Positions 35,666 through 47,045 of a stretch of DNA of 64,000 nt are shown in pieces. Source of the DNA: Dermatemys mawii. Its lineage: Eukaryota > Chordata > Testudines > Dermatemydidae. The translations under genes and the position numbers were made by a program. Location of the stretch: the NCBI GenBank assembly GCA_007922305.1, contig ML677334.1, forward strand, positions 17,711,853-17,775,852, read 5' to 3'. The notes beneath the pieces were generated by a model. It searched no databases. It saw only the letters and a program-made list of their open reading frames with translations, and had not been told where the DNA came from. Every line of letters begins with the position of its first letter. The first letter of the stretch is position 1.

Positions 35666-36830
35666 AGTGCCTTGTCTTCAACACAGTCTTATAGTGAGCT
35701 ATCACTGTTTGGGGTTTTGTTGTTGTTTTGCAGTGAAAGCATAACCTTGGTCACTGCTTTGAAAATGTAAGGGTAACTATAGAGATTAAGATGAAAGAAA
35801 TGGGATTTGTTTTGTGTAAATTCTCGAGATAAAATTCAATCTACACCTGATTAGCCTGAATTACAGTATTCAGATCTCAACCTGAGATTTCTCAAAATCA
35901 GGATATTAGATTAGCACCATCTGTATTGTAAAGACATTTTTGCCCATCAAAAGTATGCACCTCTGTTCCTATATACTATGTCAGTTTAAGTTATTGTTTG
36001 TTTTTTCTTGTGAAATAAGCTCCAAGGCAAAATATCTTAGTACCACAAAAACCTGTACTTGGCTTAGGACTAGATTCCGATATCACTGTTCACATTGAAT
36101 AGTACTTCACTGTGCAGTAGACCCATTGAAGAATATGGAAAAGCTTGTGCAGTAAGGCACTGCTCATTATGATCATGGGTCTCAGAATCTGACTCAGGGT
36201 GGGCTCATCTCTCTTTAAGGTAAAAATCACCAATACTTGCATTATGTTCTGGCAGAACTCGTATGAAGCAGTAGCCTGAAAGCCAGTTAAGTAACTAGAT
36301 CGTTGAGACTGTGAAAATGTAGGCTCTATAGATCTGAAGACATTGGGTGCAGTTCAATTCCCAATATTACTCTTAAGTTGTTTATCTATAATACAGCAAT
36401 ATTTTAAAAACTTGAATTCTTTCCTGCAATCATCCTAATTGATTCAGTCATTAAAGCCCACAGATAGTTAATGTGCAATGCTTTTCTTCTGTCAGCACAG
36501 CTACGATGATTTCTTTCAATGATTTAGTTGGGAACAAAATGTTTTCAAGCCTTTCCACTATAGGGTTTTTTTATGTAGTGAACAATAAAATTCACTCATA
36601 AATTAGATAGGTGAAGTATTTTTATAAGTATGTGTGTATGAATGAATGCAGATACTTCATCTTTTATAAGAAGGATCTATAAAGGGCTCTGGTATTTGGA
36701 TTTCTAATATTTTATAAAAGAAAATATTTATAATTACATGTCATAAATGATTCTGGGTTTTTGCTGTATTTTCTTTTTTCAGAATTTCTATATTGACTCT
36801 AGGAAAAGGAAACTAGTAAGGGGACTTAGA
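35666..36830. other. Unassigned AT-rich sequence
   Basis: Nothing recognised. Confidence 0.35.
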
Positions 36831-36838
36831 CATACAAG

Positions 36839-36960
36839 TAGGGTGACCAGACAGCAAATGTGAAAAATCAGGACGGGGTGCAGAGGAATAAGATCTTGTA
36901 TAAGAAAAAGACCCAAAAAATGGAACTATCCCTATAAAATTGGGACATCTGGTCATCCTA
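36839..36960 (+). mobile_element. hAT MITE 'agggtgaccaga', 122 bp
   Basis: Terminal inverted repeats 'tagggtgaccaga' and 'tctggtcatccta' with a perfect 8-bp duplication CATACAAG at 36831-36838 and 36961-36968. Same family as 26268-26385, opposite orientation. Confidence 0.95.
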
Positions 36961-36968
36961 CATACAAG

Positions 36969-37660
36969 CAGTGTTTGGACTCAGTCATAATGTTATTTAT
37001 TACAATAAAAGCAAAATTGGAATACTAGTTGTCACTGGCTTCTTGTGCATATGTAAGTACAATTTTTCCCTCAGGGTCACAGCCACAGTCTGTTCCAGGA
37101 GAGCATATAGAGACAGTGTGTGATTCACCTATAATTGTAAGTAGAGGGGAATTATGCACAAAATTAGAATACCTGACACAAAGCTCAGTCCTGAAAAATG
37201 TTAGCACACAATGTGTCTGATCAGCTAAAGTCTCCTTCTGTTCATTCGTATGGAATAAGCATGAGAATAACTTGGAGGTAAGTGAATTTCTCTGCCTGCC
37301 TGGAATAGGTATAGGATATAGTCCTTTTATTGTTGTTCACTATTCCAGATGAGCAGTGATACTGATGTTGTTAGTAATCCGTGTTGAGCAGCAGCACTAC
37401 TGTATGTCAGATGCACTATAAATCCAAAAATTTTCAAAGTAATGGTGATGTTCCAAGTGAATTTTTTGCCTACCACATAATTTCATAAAACAATAAACCA
37501 ATCTATTGCATTCATCAGATCATCCAATAACCTAGTTAATTTGCAAAACATTACATGCCAAAAGCATTGCTACTTGCTCACAAAATAAAAGGGATAACAA
37601 TGGTTCCCCTGATTTATTAGCAGTTCTGGCTAGGCCTCTGGAAGAAATGTTTACCTAGAT
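36969..37660. other. Unassigned AT-rich sequence
   Basis: Nothing recognised. Confidence 0.35.
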
Positions 37661-38723
37661 CGGAGATTCTCAAACTATAGGGAGCAGAGGTATGTGCCTG
37701 GGGAGGTGTGCCTGTTTTTTGGCCTAGAGCATAGTGCTAATGGAGTGATCCAGTGCATACACAATGGCTGTAAGTCTACAATGATTAACACTCATGACCT
37801 AACTGCACCACCTTGTGCAGGATTTGCATAGCCTTTCTCTGTGCCGGGTTGCTCAGAGAGCCTGATCTTGCAAGGCAGGGGGCAAGGTTTGCGCTTTAGT
37901 CACCCTCAGAAAAGGTATGGGAGGACGCAGCCTGCCGGGGTCCAGGCTACAGATAGGGAGCAGTGCTCCTCCCCAGAGTTGGAGGTGTCATGCCCCTGTC
38001 CTGAGTAATAGTGCTGGGGACAACTGAAGACGTGCCCTGGAACTGCAACCAGCCTCAGCCAACCTGCCAGTGGCAGCATGTGGGTGGCCATGGAGTGGCA
38101 GATTCAGGTGGGGCAGGCAGGTGCCAGCAACCCTGGGCTGATACCAGATAGGGAGTTCTGGGACATGCTGCAGTAGACACAAATGCTGTGACTGGCCAGG
38201 GAGACGTGGAGCATAGCTACACCCAAGCCATGGTCAGATCCTTCACCTAGAAGGTGCTGCTCTTGTCCCACAGAGATGGCAGCCCCATAGCACAGGGCAC
38301 CTCCTTCCACCATCACCCTAGCCAAGCAACTTCTCTTTTTCCTGTGCCATGCCTCCTCCCCGTGGAACAAAGCAACCAGCTATGGGAGACCTGGCAGGGG
38401 GTGCAGAAGCAAAGCCATGATGCCCTGGACACCCTAGTAGGGGTGGTCATTCAGCCCCAAATGGAGGAGGAGATGGAAATATGTCACTGTGAAAAGCCCT
38501 GGGGGAAGAGTCGGAATGAGCTTCAGGCTGGGACATGACCACTCTCCCCATTCTCTGGTGTGAGAGCTCAGCCACTCACACAAGGAAGAAGTACCATAGT
38601 CACTGGGGTTTCTTTGGCTGATGAGGGCAGGACCTATTCCTTGCCTCGGAGCTATGGAGAGGCACAATTATATTTTTTCCTTAGCTTATGGAGGCTCACT
38701 ATCACAAAATTTGAGAACCCCTG
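37661..38723. mobile_element. Probable non-autonomous hAT element, 1.06 kb
   Basis: The left end 'cggagattctcaaact' faces a right end whose complement reads 'caggggttctcaaatt'. Flanking octamers ACCTAGAT and ATCTTGAT agree at 6 of 8 positions. The interior (37850-38600) is GC-rich with several overlapping open frames on both strands but no transposase motif. Confidence 0.65.
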
Positions 38724-40930
38724 ATCTTGATTATATATTTTTTTCATTGAGGGTTTGATGTTGCCCTTTATCGTTACTTTTATTCTTTACATTGTCCTGA
38801 TACTCTACTCTCATTCTGCTCAGCGCTGTGCAGATGTAACTGAAGACACTATTTCCCCAGAGACATGGCGCCACCTCTTTCCCAAGATATTTTTTGACAA
38901 ATGTTCCTTCATTCATTTGCTGTCTTTCATTCTGATCCTTTACTGGGATCATCTAGCACAGCCTCTGTGCCATTCCTCCAGTGCCAGTGGGGACTGCACA
39001 TAGGCACAGTGGTCTGCACTGGCAGGTCCAAATGCAGCACCAGGTCCTGTATGAGGCTGTGGTGTTTGAAGAGGGGTTTTGATTCCAAAGGCTGATTCTC
39101 AAGCAAACGTCTTGTGAGAGAGTAATGATGGCTGGATTAGGACAGATGTCTATAAACTGAGATCAGCAAGACAAGATTCACCAAAAAAAGGAAGGAAAGA
39201 AAAAAATGTTATATCCATGAATTTATAATATGCTAAATAAAATGTCAACGTGTGTAATCTTTACTTGTGGAAAAAGATAAAAAAGGGTGTTTTCAAATTC
39301 TTGAAGCAACATGTGTTCAATAATAAGTAGTAAAGGAACTTCAAGTTTTCCCAGAGATGCAAGTGTTGTAAAATGTCAGGGATTTATTTGAAAAAATGCT
39401 TGCTGTACCCATGTGTTTGCACCACCCCACTTCTACCCTCTTATTTATTTATTTTTTTCGGGATGAAACACAAGGCTCCATACAATATAAAGAACCTATG
39501 CAATTCTAAATAGTTTTGTGTCCTGGTGATATTAGAGATCGCCTTTGTTTTTTGAGTTATGCCTATGTAACTGAGATCAACTGAGCCATGTAAGGATGTG
39601 ATGTGTAGGCTGGCAGGTCATTATCATTTGAAGGGTCTTTGATTTTGATATTCATTCTCCCTTCCCTGATCTGATAGAATTACTGAACTTCTGAACATGT
39701 GTAAAACTTCATCTATTTTTCCAGCCTTTTTGTGCAGAGGGTTTGCGTGGGAATGACTGATATGTAGGGGAAGGTTTGGATGCTTTGAGAGTTTTTTTAA
39801 TAAGAATATTGGATTTTTTTTTTATATGTCTTGTTTGTTTATGCACTTAGTTTTAGACAGTTTTTTTTCCTAAATAGCTCATGTCCAGTTTTTTAATAGA
39901 ATGAGAGGACAGAAGCTTATTGTTGTTACAGAAATCTAATATAAATGTCATCAATGAAAAAGACATTTGGCCACAGATATCAGTTTTAAAACAGAGGGCC
40001 AGATCCTGAGGAATAGAATGATCACTTTGCACCACATTGCCAGGAGATTCTGCTTGAAAAGCTGGCATTTCCAGCCATAGGAGACTACCCCAAGTATATA
40101 AGGGTATCTTCCAAAGGCAAAGAGTCAGTGTTCATGCTCCTACACCACCCTGTCCCAGCTGTTGGTGTATGTGGTTTGGCTGGAACCTCCCCAGTCCTCT
40201 TTGATTTCTGGTTGGCGTTTTGCTCCTGGGTTTGTTACATTATAAATTAGATTAGCCAAGCAGAGATCAGTCTTTACGGTACATGTACTCTCCCACTCTT
40301 GAGTTGCACCATATGTAGTCAGGTCAGACCTCAGGATGTACACCCATGCTACTCAAACAGTGAGTAACAGATGACTGTATTTTAATTTGGAATTCAAAGT
40401 CCAATGGCTCTTTAGAGCTTTACTGCTCTGGAGATTAATTATGTGACTGAAATGTCTCCACAGCCATGGCATGAGAGAAGTCTGAGACAAAAACACATCT
40501 GCCTGGTTAGTCGGTAAGCAGAGAGCCACATTGGTTATTAAGAAACTTCCATAAGTCCAGATATATAATGCTGAACTCAAGGGAACTGTGCTATATGCAT
40601 CCACATTGTACATCATGGCATCAGAGCTGTAGAGGACTTGTAAATGGGAATTATATAGATATGAGCAACATAGACATGACATTAAGGACCAAATCCTGAG
40701 GCCTTAACACAGTTTTTGCTCAACTGTTGTAAAGACTAGGGAAACATTGATCCCAGCCTTGAGGATTTACTTCTTCTTGAGCCCTGTGCTATAATGTTCA
40801 GAACTCAATAACTATAAATGCAGAGATGTTGTAAACTGGAATGTTTATAGCAGGCCCTTTGTATACGTGATGCTGTTTTGTAAACAGACAAGCCAGATTA
40901 AACAACTAACTTTTGTTTTACTTGAGGATG
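38724..40930. other. Unassigned non-coding sequence
   Basis: No gene found. Pieces near 39985-40060 and 40685-40720 ('gggccagatcctgagg', 'aaatcctgaggcc') are old amniote repeat scraps. Open frames such as 38755-39003 (82 codons, hydrophobic start) have no recognisable domain. Confidence 0.35.
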
Positions 40931-40934
40931 AATG

Positions 40935-41250
40935 ATCATGTGGTGAAGACATTGGAATGAGTCTCAGGAGACTTGAGTTCAGTTCCTAGCTCTATCACAA
41001 ACTGCAACGTTTGTAAATTATATAATCTCTCCTGTCCCAATTCAGTAAATGGCCTAAGCACATGCTTAATTTTAAACATGTGTAGTTTCATAGAAGTCAA
41101 GTTCTCTGAACTTTATCTCTCTATCTGTGAAATGGGGATAATAATACTTAATTTCTCTCATCCTTAGTCTGACTTTTCTATTTATATGGTAAGATTTTGG
41201 AGATAAAGAATAATCTTACAGTATGTGTATTTAGGCCCAACTAATGAGGT
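40935..41250 (+). mobile_element. CORE-SINE/MIR-type SINE with a nested palindromic repeat
   Basis: Head 'tcaggagacttgagttcag' with 'ttcctagctctatcac', and later 'ctatctgtgaaatggggat', belong to one SINE. Between about 41035 and 41105, 'aattcagtaaatggcctaag', 'cacatgcttaattttaaac' and 'atgtgtagtttcatagaag' interrupt it with a different, partly self-complementary element. Confidence 0.6.
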
Positions 41251-41789
41251 CCCAGTCTGTTTTGGGGCATCTAGGCACTAACATAATCTACAAAAGTATA
41301 TCATTATAGCTTGAAAACTTCCAATTTATTTTTTTAAATAACAATAATGAGCTTTACCTACTGCCTACTTTAAAAATATTCCTTCACATCAAGGTTCAAA
41401 TAAACTTTCTATACAAAGAATTAAGATTGTGGGAAAATGTGAGGGAACATATACTGTATCCAAGCAGAAGTATGAACTGTATTACTTTCTGGATGTTTTC
41501 CTGTGCAGCAAGAAAAGAAATTTAAACTCAGCAAGCGAACTATAAATCTTTCAATTTGTAACTAAAAAGCATGACACCTATTTGTATTTACAGCAGTTTC
41601 TCACATCAAATTAATTACTTTGAGTACAAAATAGTGTATTCAAAGTATTACCTAGCAGCTCTGTGTTCTTGGGGAACCAGGGCGCAGTATCCAGCCTGTC
41701 TGACTCGCAAAAGACCGCCCCTACCCCCAAGCCTCTTCTTGAACCAAATCTGCATCCGAAGGAAGACTTAGAAAAAGCAATGAAAAGGC
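41251..41789. other. Unassigned sequence
   Basis: Nothing recognised. Confidence 0.35.
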
Positions 41790-42411
41790 AGTGGGGGAGA
41801 CACCTACACCCCTGGGATAAGGATTAAGGAAACTCCATTAGCTTTATTTGCATCAACGATGGGCCCGGAAGACATCTCTATTAGCATATGGAATGGAGAA
41901 CAGAGATTCCATGGTAAGAACCGCATGGAACTCTGGGACCAGAGAAGCAGGGAAGCAGTGCATGATAGATGATCACTGCTCCAGATGTTAATGAATCCAT
42001 GCCTGCACACCCCCAGCTCAGTAGTTATCAGACCAATTCTAGTAATAAATCCTTTATTGGTATCCAAAATAATGAAGCTCCCTAACTGCATTGTGAGCTC
42101 CCTCAAAGGAACACTGCCCACAGGCAGGAATAATCAGCTCCCATTGTCTAGCCTGAAGAAAAGAACTTTGGTATACTTCTCTGAGCCATCAGTTTACACG
42201 TAAACTGTTTTTTCTCTACAAAACCGCCTACCCATGCTCAAGATGTGTTCTGGTGCCTGGATCAAAAACCTGCATCGGTTCCACTGGGGCTTCGTCTTCT
42301 CCTGACTGATCGTGATGGGGGCTCTGCCTGTCTCCAGCACTCCTGACCCTCATCTACCACTTCCACCTGGGACCGAACGATCGATCGATTGAAGTAGTAG
42401 TGAGAACCCAG

Positions 42412-42448
<37 letters not shown>

Positions 42449-42780
42449 GTTATAACCTCCTGACCCTGATTTGTGTGATCAGTTATAGTTTTATAAACTT
42501 TACTTTTATAATCAAATTTAAGTTATAATATTAAATCAAACTGTTTTGTTTGGCTCCCCTATGGTTATTACCTGGCAATAAATAACTTTCATGATTAAGC
42601 TGGTTGCTTCCTCCCCCACCCTCCCACCCTTGTGGGTGTTTTTCGGTTTCCTCATTTGCTCTGTAGCAACACATCTCATACCTAAGCTAAAAATGTCCCT
42701 ACAGGGCCCCAAAATTCTGTGGGGTTTTGCTCATCGCGTGGGTTACTACCAGAACAACTGTAATGTGAAAATGGGGATAG
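41790..42780 (+). mobile_element. LTR-like element with polyadenylation signal
   Basis: A GC-neutral unique stretch runs into a CT microsatellite, then 'tatggttattacctggcaat' with AATAAATAA at about 42578, then 'aagctggttgcttcctcccc'. I recognise the R/U5-like end from turtle LTR elements. No internal genes. Ends uncertain. Confidence 0.4.
42418..42447 (+). repeat. CT microsatellite
   Basis: About 14 uninterrupted CT units. Confidence 0.95.
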
Positions 42781-43190
42781 GGACATGCTGAACCTGTGAC
42801 ATATAAGTGTGGCAGATTGAAAGTGCTGCTCAACCCAGTCTGCTCAGGCATACTCTATTCTGGTGTGGTGCCCATGGCACATGAGGGTGACAGCTTGGAG
42901 ATGCTGTTTGACCCAGCCTACTGAGTCCAGGGATATATAGGGGGTTAGCTTGGGAGGGCTGTTTAGCCTGGTCCTCTCAGATGTGGTCTGTTAATGTGTG
43001 TATTCCTCTGATTCTGGGGCTGGAAGAACCCAACCCTTCGGAAACTAGGTCCTGCAGGATAGCTCCAGTGGAAGGGAACTTACAGCAGGGAGAAGTAGAG
43101 CTCCATATGAGAACACAAGTGATACAAGCAGTGCATCAATATCCCCCACTCCCCACCCCACACAGACACCCCAAAGAGTAACCTTAATAA
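42781..43190. repeat. Degenerate LTR-like sequence with imperfect triplicate
   Basis: Three related blocks, 'gctgctcaacccagtctgctc' (about 42823), 'gctgtttgacccagcctac' (about 42903) and 'gctgtttagcctggtcctc' (about 42959), recur at uneven spacing, as in LTR enhancer repeats. Family not identified. Confidence 0.4.
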
Positions 43191-44195
43191 ATAAGCATAC
43201 CCCAAAGTAACAGGCAAATCTGGTAACAAGAGTTGTTTGTTATGCAGTAGTGTAAGAAAGATGCCTCGGCAGCAGAAAATGTGTTAATTTTTATTTGCTC
43301 TTCATTCTCATATGGAATATGCTTTAGATAACTTTTCTTCTGATTCCACTTATATTTGAGTATCAAAACACAGGAGCAAAGGAAAGTAAACTAGAAACAC
43401 AAAGGAGCAAATTTATAGAAATTCAGCAGATTTAGGTGGGGGGTATTGGAAAAAATCTCCGAAAAGTAACCACAGATATCTGCAGAAAATCTCTTCAGAT
43501 TTGTATTATCCCTACATACAGGGATTGCTATACTTCTGCACGCTATGCTTCTGTGGGTAAAGCTTCATTTTATATGTCTTGGGTACCTCAGCTAGCATTA
43601 ATCAGCAGACTCCATTTACTTTTATTGAACTAAGCCAGTTTATATCAGTTGAGGATCTTTTGAATGTAATGTAAATACTCTCAGAAAGGTCTATACTCCT
43701 TTTATACGTACACAAGGAGAATAGACCCTGAAATACTGTGCCAAGCAATAGTTCTATTGAATTTAATATGTACATTAAAAGAATGAAACGTGTATATAGA
43801 TAAATTGATTAAACTCTTGGTATATAATTAAAACTGGGGGGGGTGGGGTACAGGGAATCTTTGAAACTGGTAGGAATGTATGAAGTTAACCTATGTATGG
43901 GAAGATTGTTGGACTCTGTGGTTGTGAACAAAAAATGTTTTAGGCATAGGAGAAGCCTTCATCTTCTCCTCCTATTCTTTGCAGCAAGGCTATTCATCCA
44001 ACATCAGCTTTGGTGGTACCACAAAAAAAAAATCCTCTCTCAGAAGCTTAGAACTATGAAGCTGGTGAGGTGGAAGAGTATCAAAAGCTTTTATTATTGA
44101 TCAACTACCAGAAAAAGGAGTGTGCTAACATTTCAGTTAAAAAAACCAAGCCCTCAGCACATATGTAGTTCAGATCTTCAGCCAATATCAATCAG
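43191..44195. other. Unassigned AT-rich sequence
   Basis: Nothing recognised beyond homopolymer runs. Confidence 0.35.
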
Positions 44196-44209
44196 TAGAA
44201 CTTCACTGA

Positions 44210-44348
44210 AGTGTGTCTGCATGCATCCGACGAAGTGGATACTAGCCCACGAAAGCTTATGCTCTAAAACTTTAGTTAGTCTTTAAGGTGCCACAGGACT
44301 CTTTGTCACCTCTGCAATTCCAGACTAACACAGCTACCCCTCTGATTC
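44210..44348 (+). mobile_element. 5'-truncated turtle retroposon with 14-bp target duplication
   Basis: Carries 'catgcatccgacgaagtgg', 'cccacgaaagcttatgctc', 'aaggtgccacaggactcttt' and ends 'cagctacccctctgattc'. It is flanked by the perfect 14-base duplication TAGAACTTCACTGA (44196-44209 and 44349-44362). Duplication length and the fixed 3' end indicate LINE-type target-primed integration. Confidence 0.92.
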
Positions 44349-44362
44349 TAGAACTTCACTGA

Positions 44363-45234
44363 GAGCAATGAAGTTATGCTGTAGTGCAAACAAGAATTAA
44401 TTCAGGGAAGTCTTCTGGGCTGTGTTATGCAGGAGGTCCTACTGGAGGATCACAGTGTGTCCTTCTGGCTTAATAATCTGACTCTGCACCAAAAGAGGAT
44501 CTGGCTCATGCATGTGTTATGATATATCCGTAGTCCTTCTCTTTTCTTGCCTTTTCTCCTTCATGTTAAATCTATACTTGTCTGTTATGATAATCAGTTA
44601 GGCTTCCTTACTTGAAAAACTTTCAATCCTTCTTGTATACGTATTATATGGCACATTTAATACACGTTGGAGCCCTTCAGAAGATGTGTTTTCTACAGCC
44701 ACCATCTTTATTTTCCATACCACATGATATTTCATTTCTGATTCAGAAGAGCCACAGGTTAACCCTACATAGTAAAAGAAATTCCTGAAGTAGCATTATA
44801 CCTGTGATGGAATGTCCCTTTCGGTCTTGCAAGTTCAAGTTGGTAGCCCCAGCTGGTCAAATTCTCAAAATCTTTTGTTGTTTTTAGTGCCCACGTGCAG
44901 AAGATATCTGCCTCTGTTTCTTGAAAAACATGTCCATAATCAACACTTTAATGCAGGTAAAGCCAATATGGCTTCAAAGTATTCCAAATTTGCTTGGCAG
45001 TTACTTTGTGTGCAGCAGCCAGTTGGAGAGGCAACCTGACAAGAATAATTTCAGAGAACATTCAAAGCTTCATTAGTGGAGTCCCATGACAACATGTTGT
45101 TGTCCCACAGACAACATGCCGTCTATGATCATTGAAGATGCGTAATGGGTAGGAAGACAGAGGAGTTGATTAACAAGATGGAACCAATATCCAGTGAGCT
45201 ATTTAAACCTTAGATGACTAGCATTGCCTAGACA
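44363..45234. other. Unassigned sequence
   Basis: Nothing recognised. Confidence 0.35.
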
Positions 45235-45237
45235 GCA

Positions 45238-45258
45238 AATAATAATAATAATAAATAG
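45238..45258 (+). repeat. AAT microsatellite
   Basis: Short ATA/AAT run preceding an old repeat tail ('aaggatctcaaaatgtccc'). Confidence 0.8.
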
Positions 45259-45325
45259 CATTTTATAATGCTTTTCCATTCAAGGATCTCAAAATGTCCC
45301 ATATGTAAATACACTTTTTTTTATT

Positions 45326-45636
45326 ATCAGAGGGGTAGCTGTGTTAGTCTGGATCTGCAAAAGTGACAGAGTCCTGTAGCACCTTATAGACTAACAGATG
45401 TATTAGAACATAAACTTTCATGGATGAACACCCGCTTCATCGGATGCATGCAGTGGAAATGACCAGAGGCAGGTATAAATATGTAGGCAGGAAACAGGCT
45501 AGAGATAATGAGGTTAATTCAATCAGGGAGGATGAGGCTCTCTTCTAGCAGTTGATCTGGCAGTGTGAAAACCAAGGGAGGAGGCTTATGCTCTAATACA
45601 TATGTTAGTCTGTAAGGTGCCACAGGACTCTGTCTG
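45326..45636 (-). mobile_element. Same retroposon family, antisense, with inverted 5' end
   Basis: From 45326 to about 45575 the sequence is antisense ('atcagaggggtagctgtgtt', 'cacccgcttcatcggatgc', 'agaggcaggtataaat'). From about 45576 to 45636 it turns to sense ('gcttatgctctaatacat', 'taaggtgccacaggactctg'). The flanks share 'ttttttttatt' (45315-45325 and 45637-45647), which is low-complexity but consistent with a target duplication. The switch at the 5' end is what twin priming produces. Confidence 0.8.
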
Positions 45637-45694
45637 TTTTTTTTATTTGGAGCTTATTAAATCTACATAAGAAGTGTTTTTCCTGTCTCAGAAT

Positions 45695-45925
45695 ATTTTC
45701 CCATCTCGAATCAATCTCCAGAATATTCACGAATGGAAAAAACAATTTTTTTTTGTTTCAGGTCAATCAAAACATTTTGTTTCAATAATTTCAAAATGTT
45801 TTGGTTTTATTTCATTCTTCTTTCTTGCTTTAATCTTTTTTTTAGTCTGTCTAGCTTACATTTTGAAGCAGAAAACTGGAATTTTTCTTTAGAAAATGTC
45901 AACTTTTTTCCCCTAATATTGTCAT
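45695..45925. repeat. AT-rich 'aaaatttt' MITE-like family, copy 5
   Basis: 'ttttgtttcaggtcaatcaa' and 'aatttcaaaatgttttgg' match the family interior; ends not clear. Confidence 0.4.
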
Positions 45926-45999
45926 TAGGAAATTCACTAAACAGGATCCTGATTCATCAACTGTTTCAGTTCTGATCAATTATTATTATGCATTGTTAA

Positions 46000-46115
46000 T
46001 AGTGCGTGGGACCCCCAGTCATACACTAAGAGGGACCCCCTTTGTGCTAGGTGCTGTACAAATACAGAAAAGGGTCCCTGCCCCCAACCAGCTTAGGCAT
46101 TCCTATTCCATACAG
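46000..46115. repeat. Old SINE tail module
   Basis: 'tgtgctaggtgctgtacaaa' and 'gggtccctgcccccaacc' match the module at 25135. Confidence 0.5.
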
Positions 46116-46639
46116 ATATATAAACAATCAGCAGCTCGCCAGTCATTTGCTAGACTATATAATCTACAATCTCTGGTGGGCTGACTATTTTAAATGTGCT
46201 CTCCAAATCAGCCACCTTCTTCTTAGGTGTGCTGAGCCACAGAATCCTAAGTATTTTTTGCTTGCTGCAGAGTCTGATATTTGCTGAATGAAGCCTAGTA
46301 TGTGTAATGCAATTATTTGAGAGAGATCTTCTACTGAACTTCATAAACTCTGATGATAAATCCAATATTAGATAACATATAAAACTTGATCCTACAGTAT
46401 GCTAACCACTAACTGACAGGGTTAGGAAACAAGTTCACCTATGGACATGTTATTCCATAATTGTCTTGCACTTTCTTCTGAAGCACCTGCCACTAGCCAC
46501 TTTCTGAGACAAAATACTAGGTGAGATGGGCCATTGATCTGATCTGATAGAGCAACTCCTTTGTAAAGACATGCTTATATCTTAACAGTTTTTTCTTAAT
46601 GACTACTACTACTACATTAACCACTTTCAGTGGTGCACA
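46116..46639. other. Unassigned sequence
   Basis: Nothing recognised. Confidence 0.35.
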
Positions 46640-47045
46640 ATTGTGCTGTACCCTCATATACATCCGGACTAGCAAATAATGGCATAAACAGTTCAAGCTG
46701 CAGCCACATGCTGACAGACTACCTTCAGGTCCATCTAACTACAAGGTAGCGGGGTGATTCCCAGTTCATCTGTGCATACTCACACTAGCTCTCCTCTGAG
46801 CCACTACTCTAAAAATAGTAGTGTAGAGCAATTGCGTGGGCAGCAGCAGCAGTGACATGGTTAGCTGAGTACAAACCTGCTTAAATCCAATGGGTACGTA
46901 CTGTGGGGGGATTAGCCTATGCTGCCACTGCCACAGCTGGCTATGCTACTATTTTGAGCAGGCTAGCTTAGGTGAGCACTAGTGAGAATATGTCTATACG
47001 AGCTGGGAATCACACTCCTAGCACCAAGTCTAGATGTAGACTTAC
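46640..47045. repeat. Palindrome-rich turtle MITE-like repeat
   Basis: 'gattcccagttcatctgtg' and 'catactcacactagctctc' at the left face 'gcactagtgagaatatgtct' and 'gagctgggaatcac' at the right, giving interrupted inverted arms around a 'gctactattttgagcaggc' core. Confidence 0.5.
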
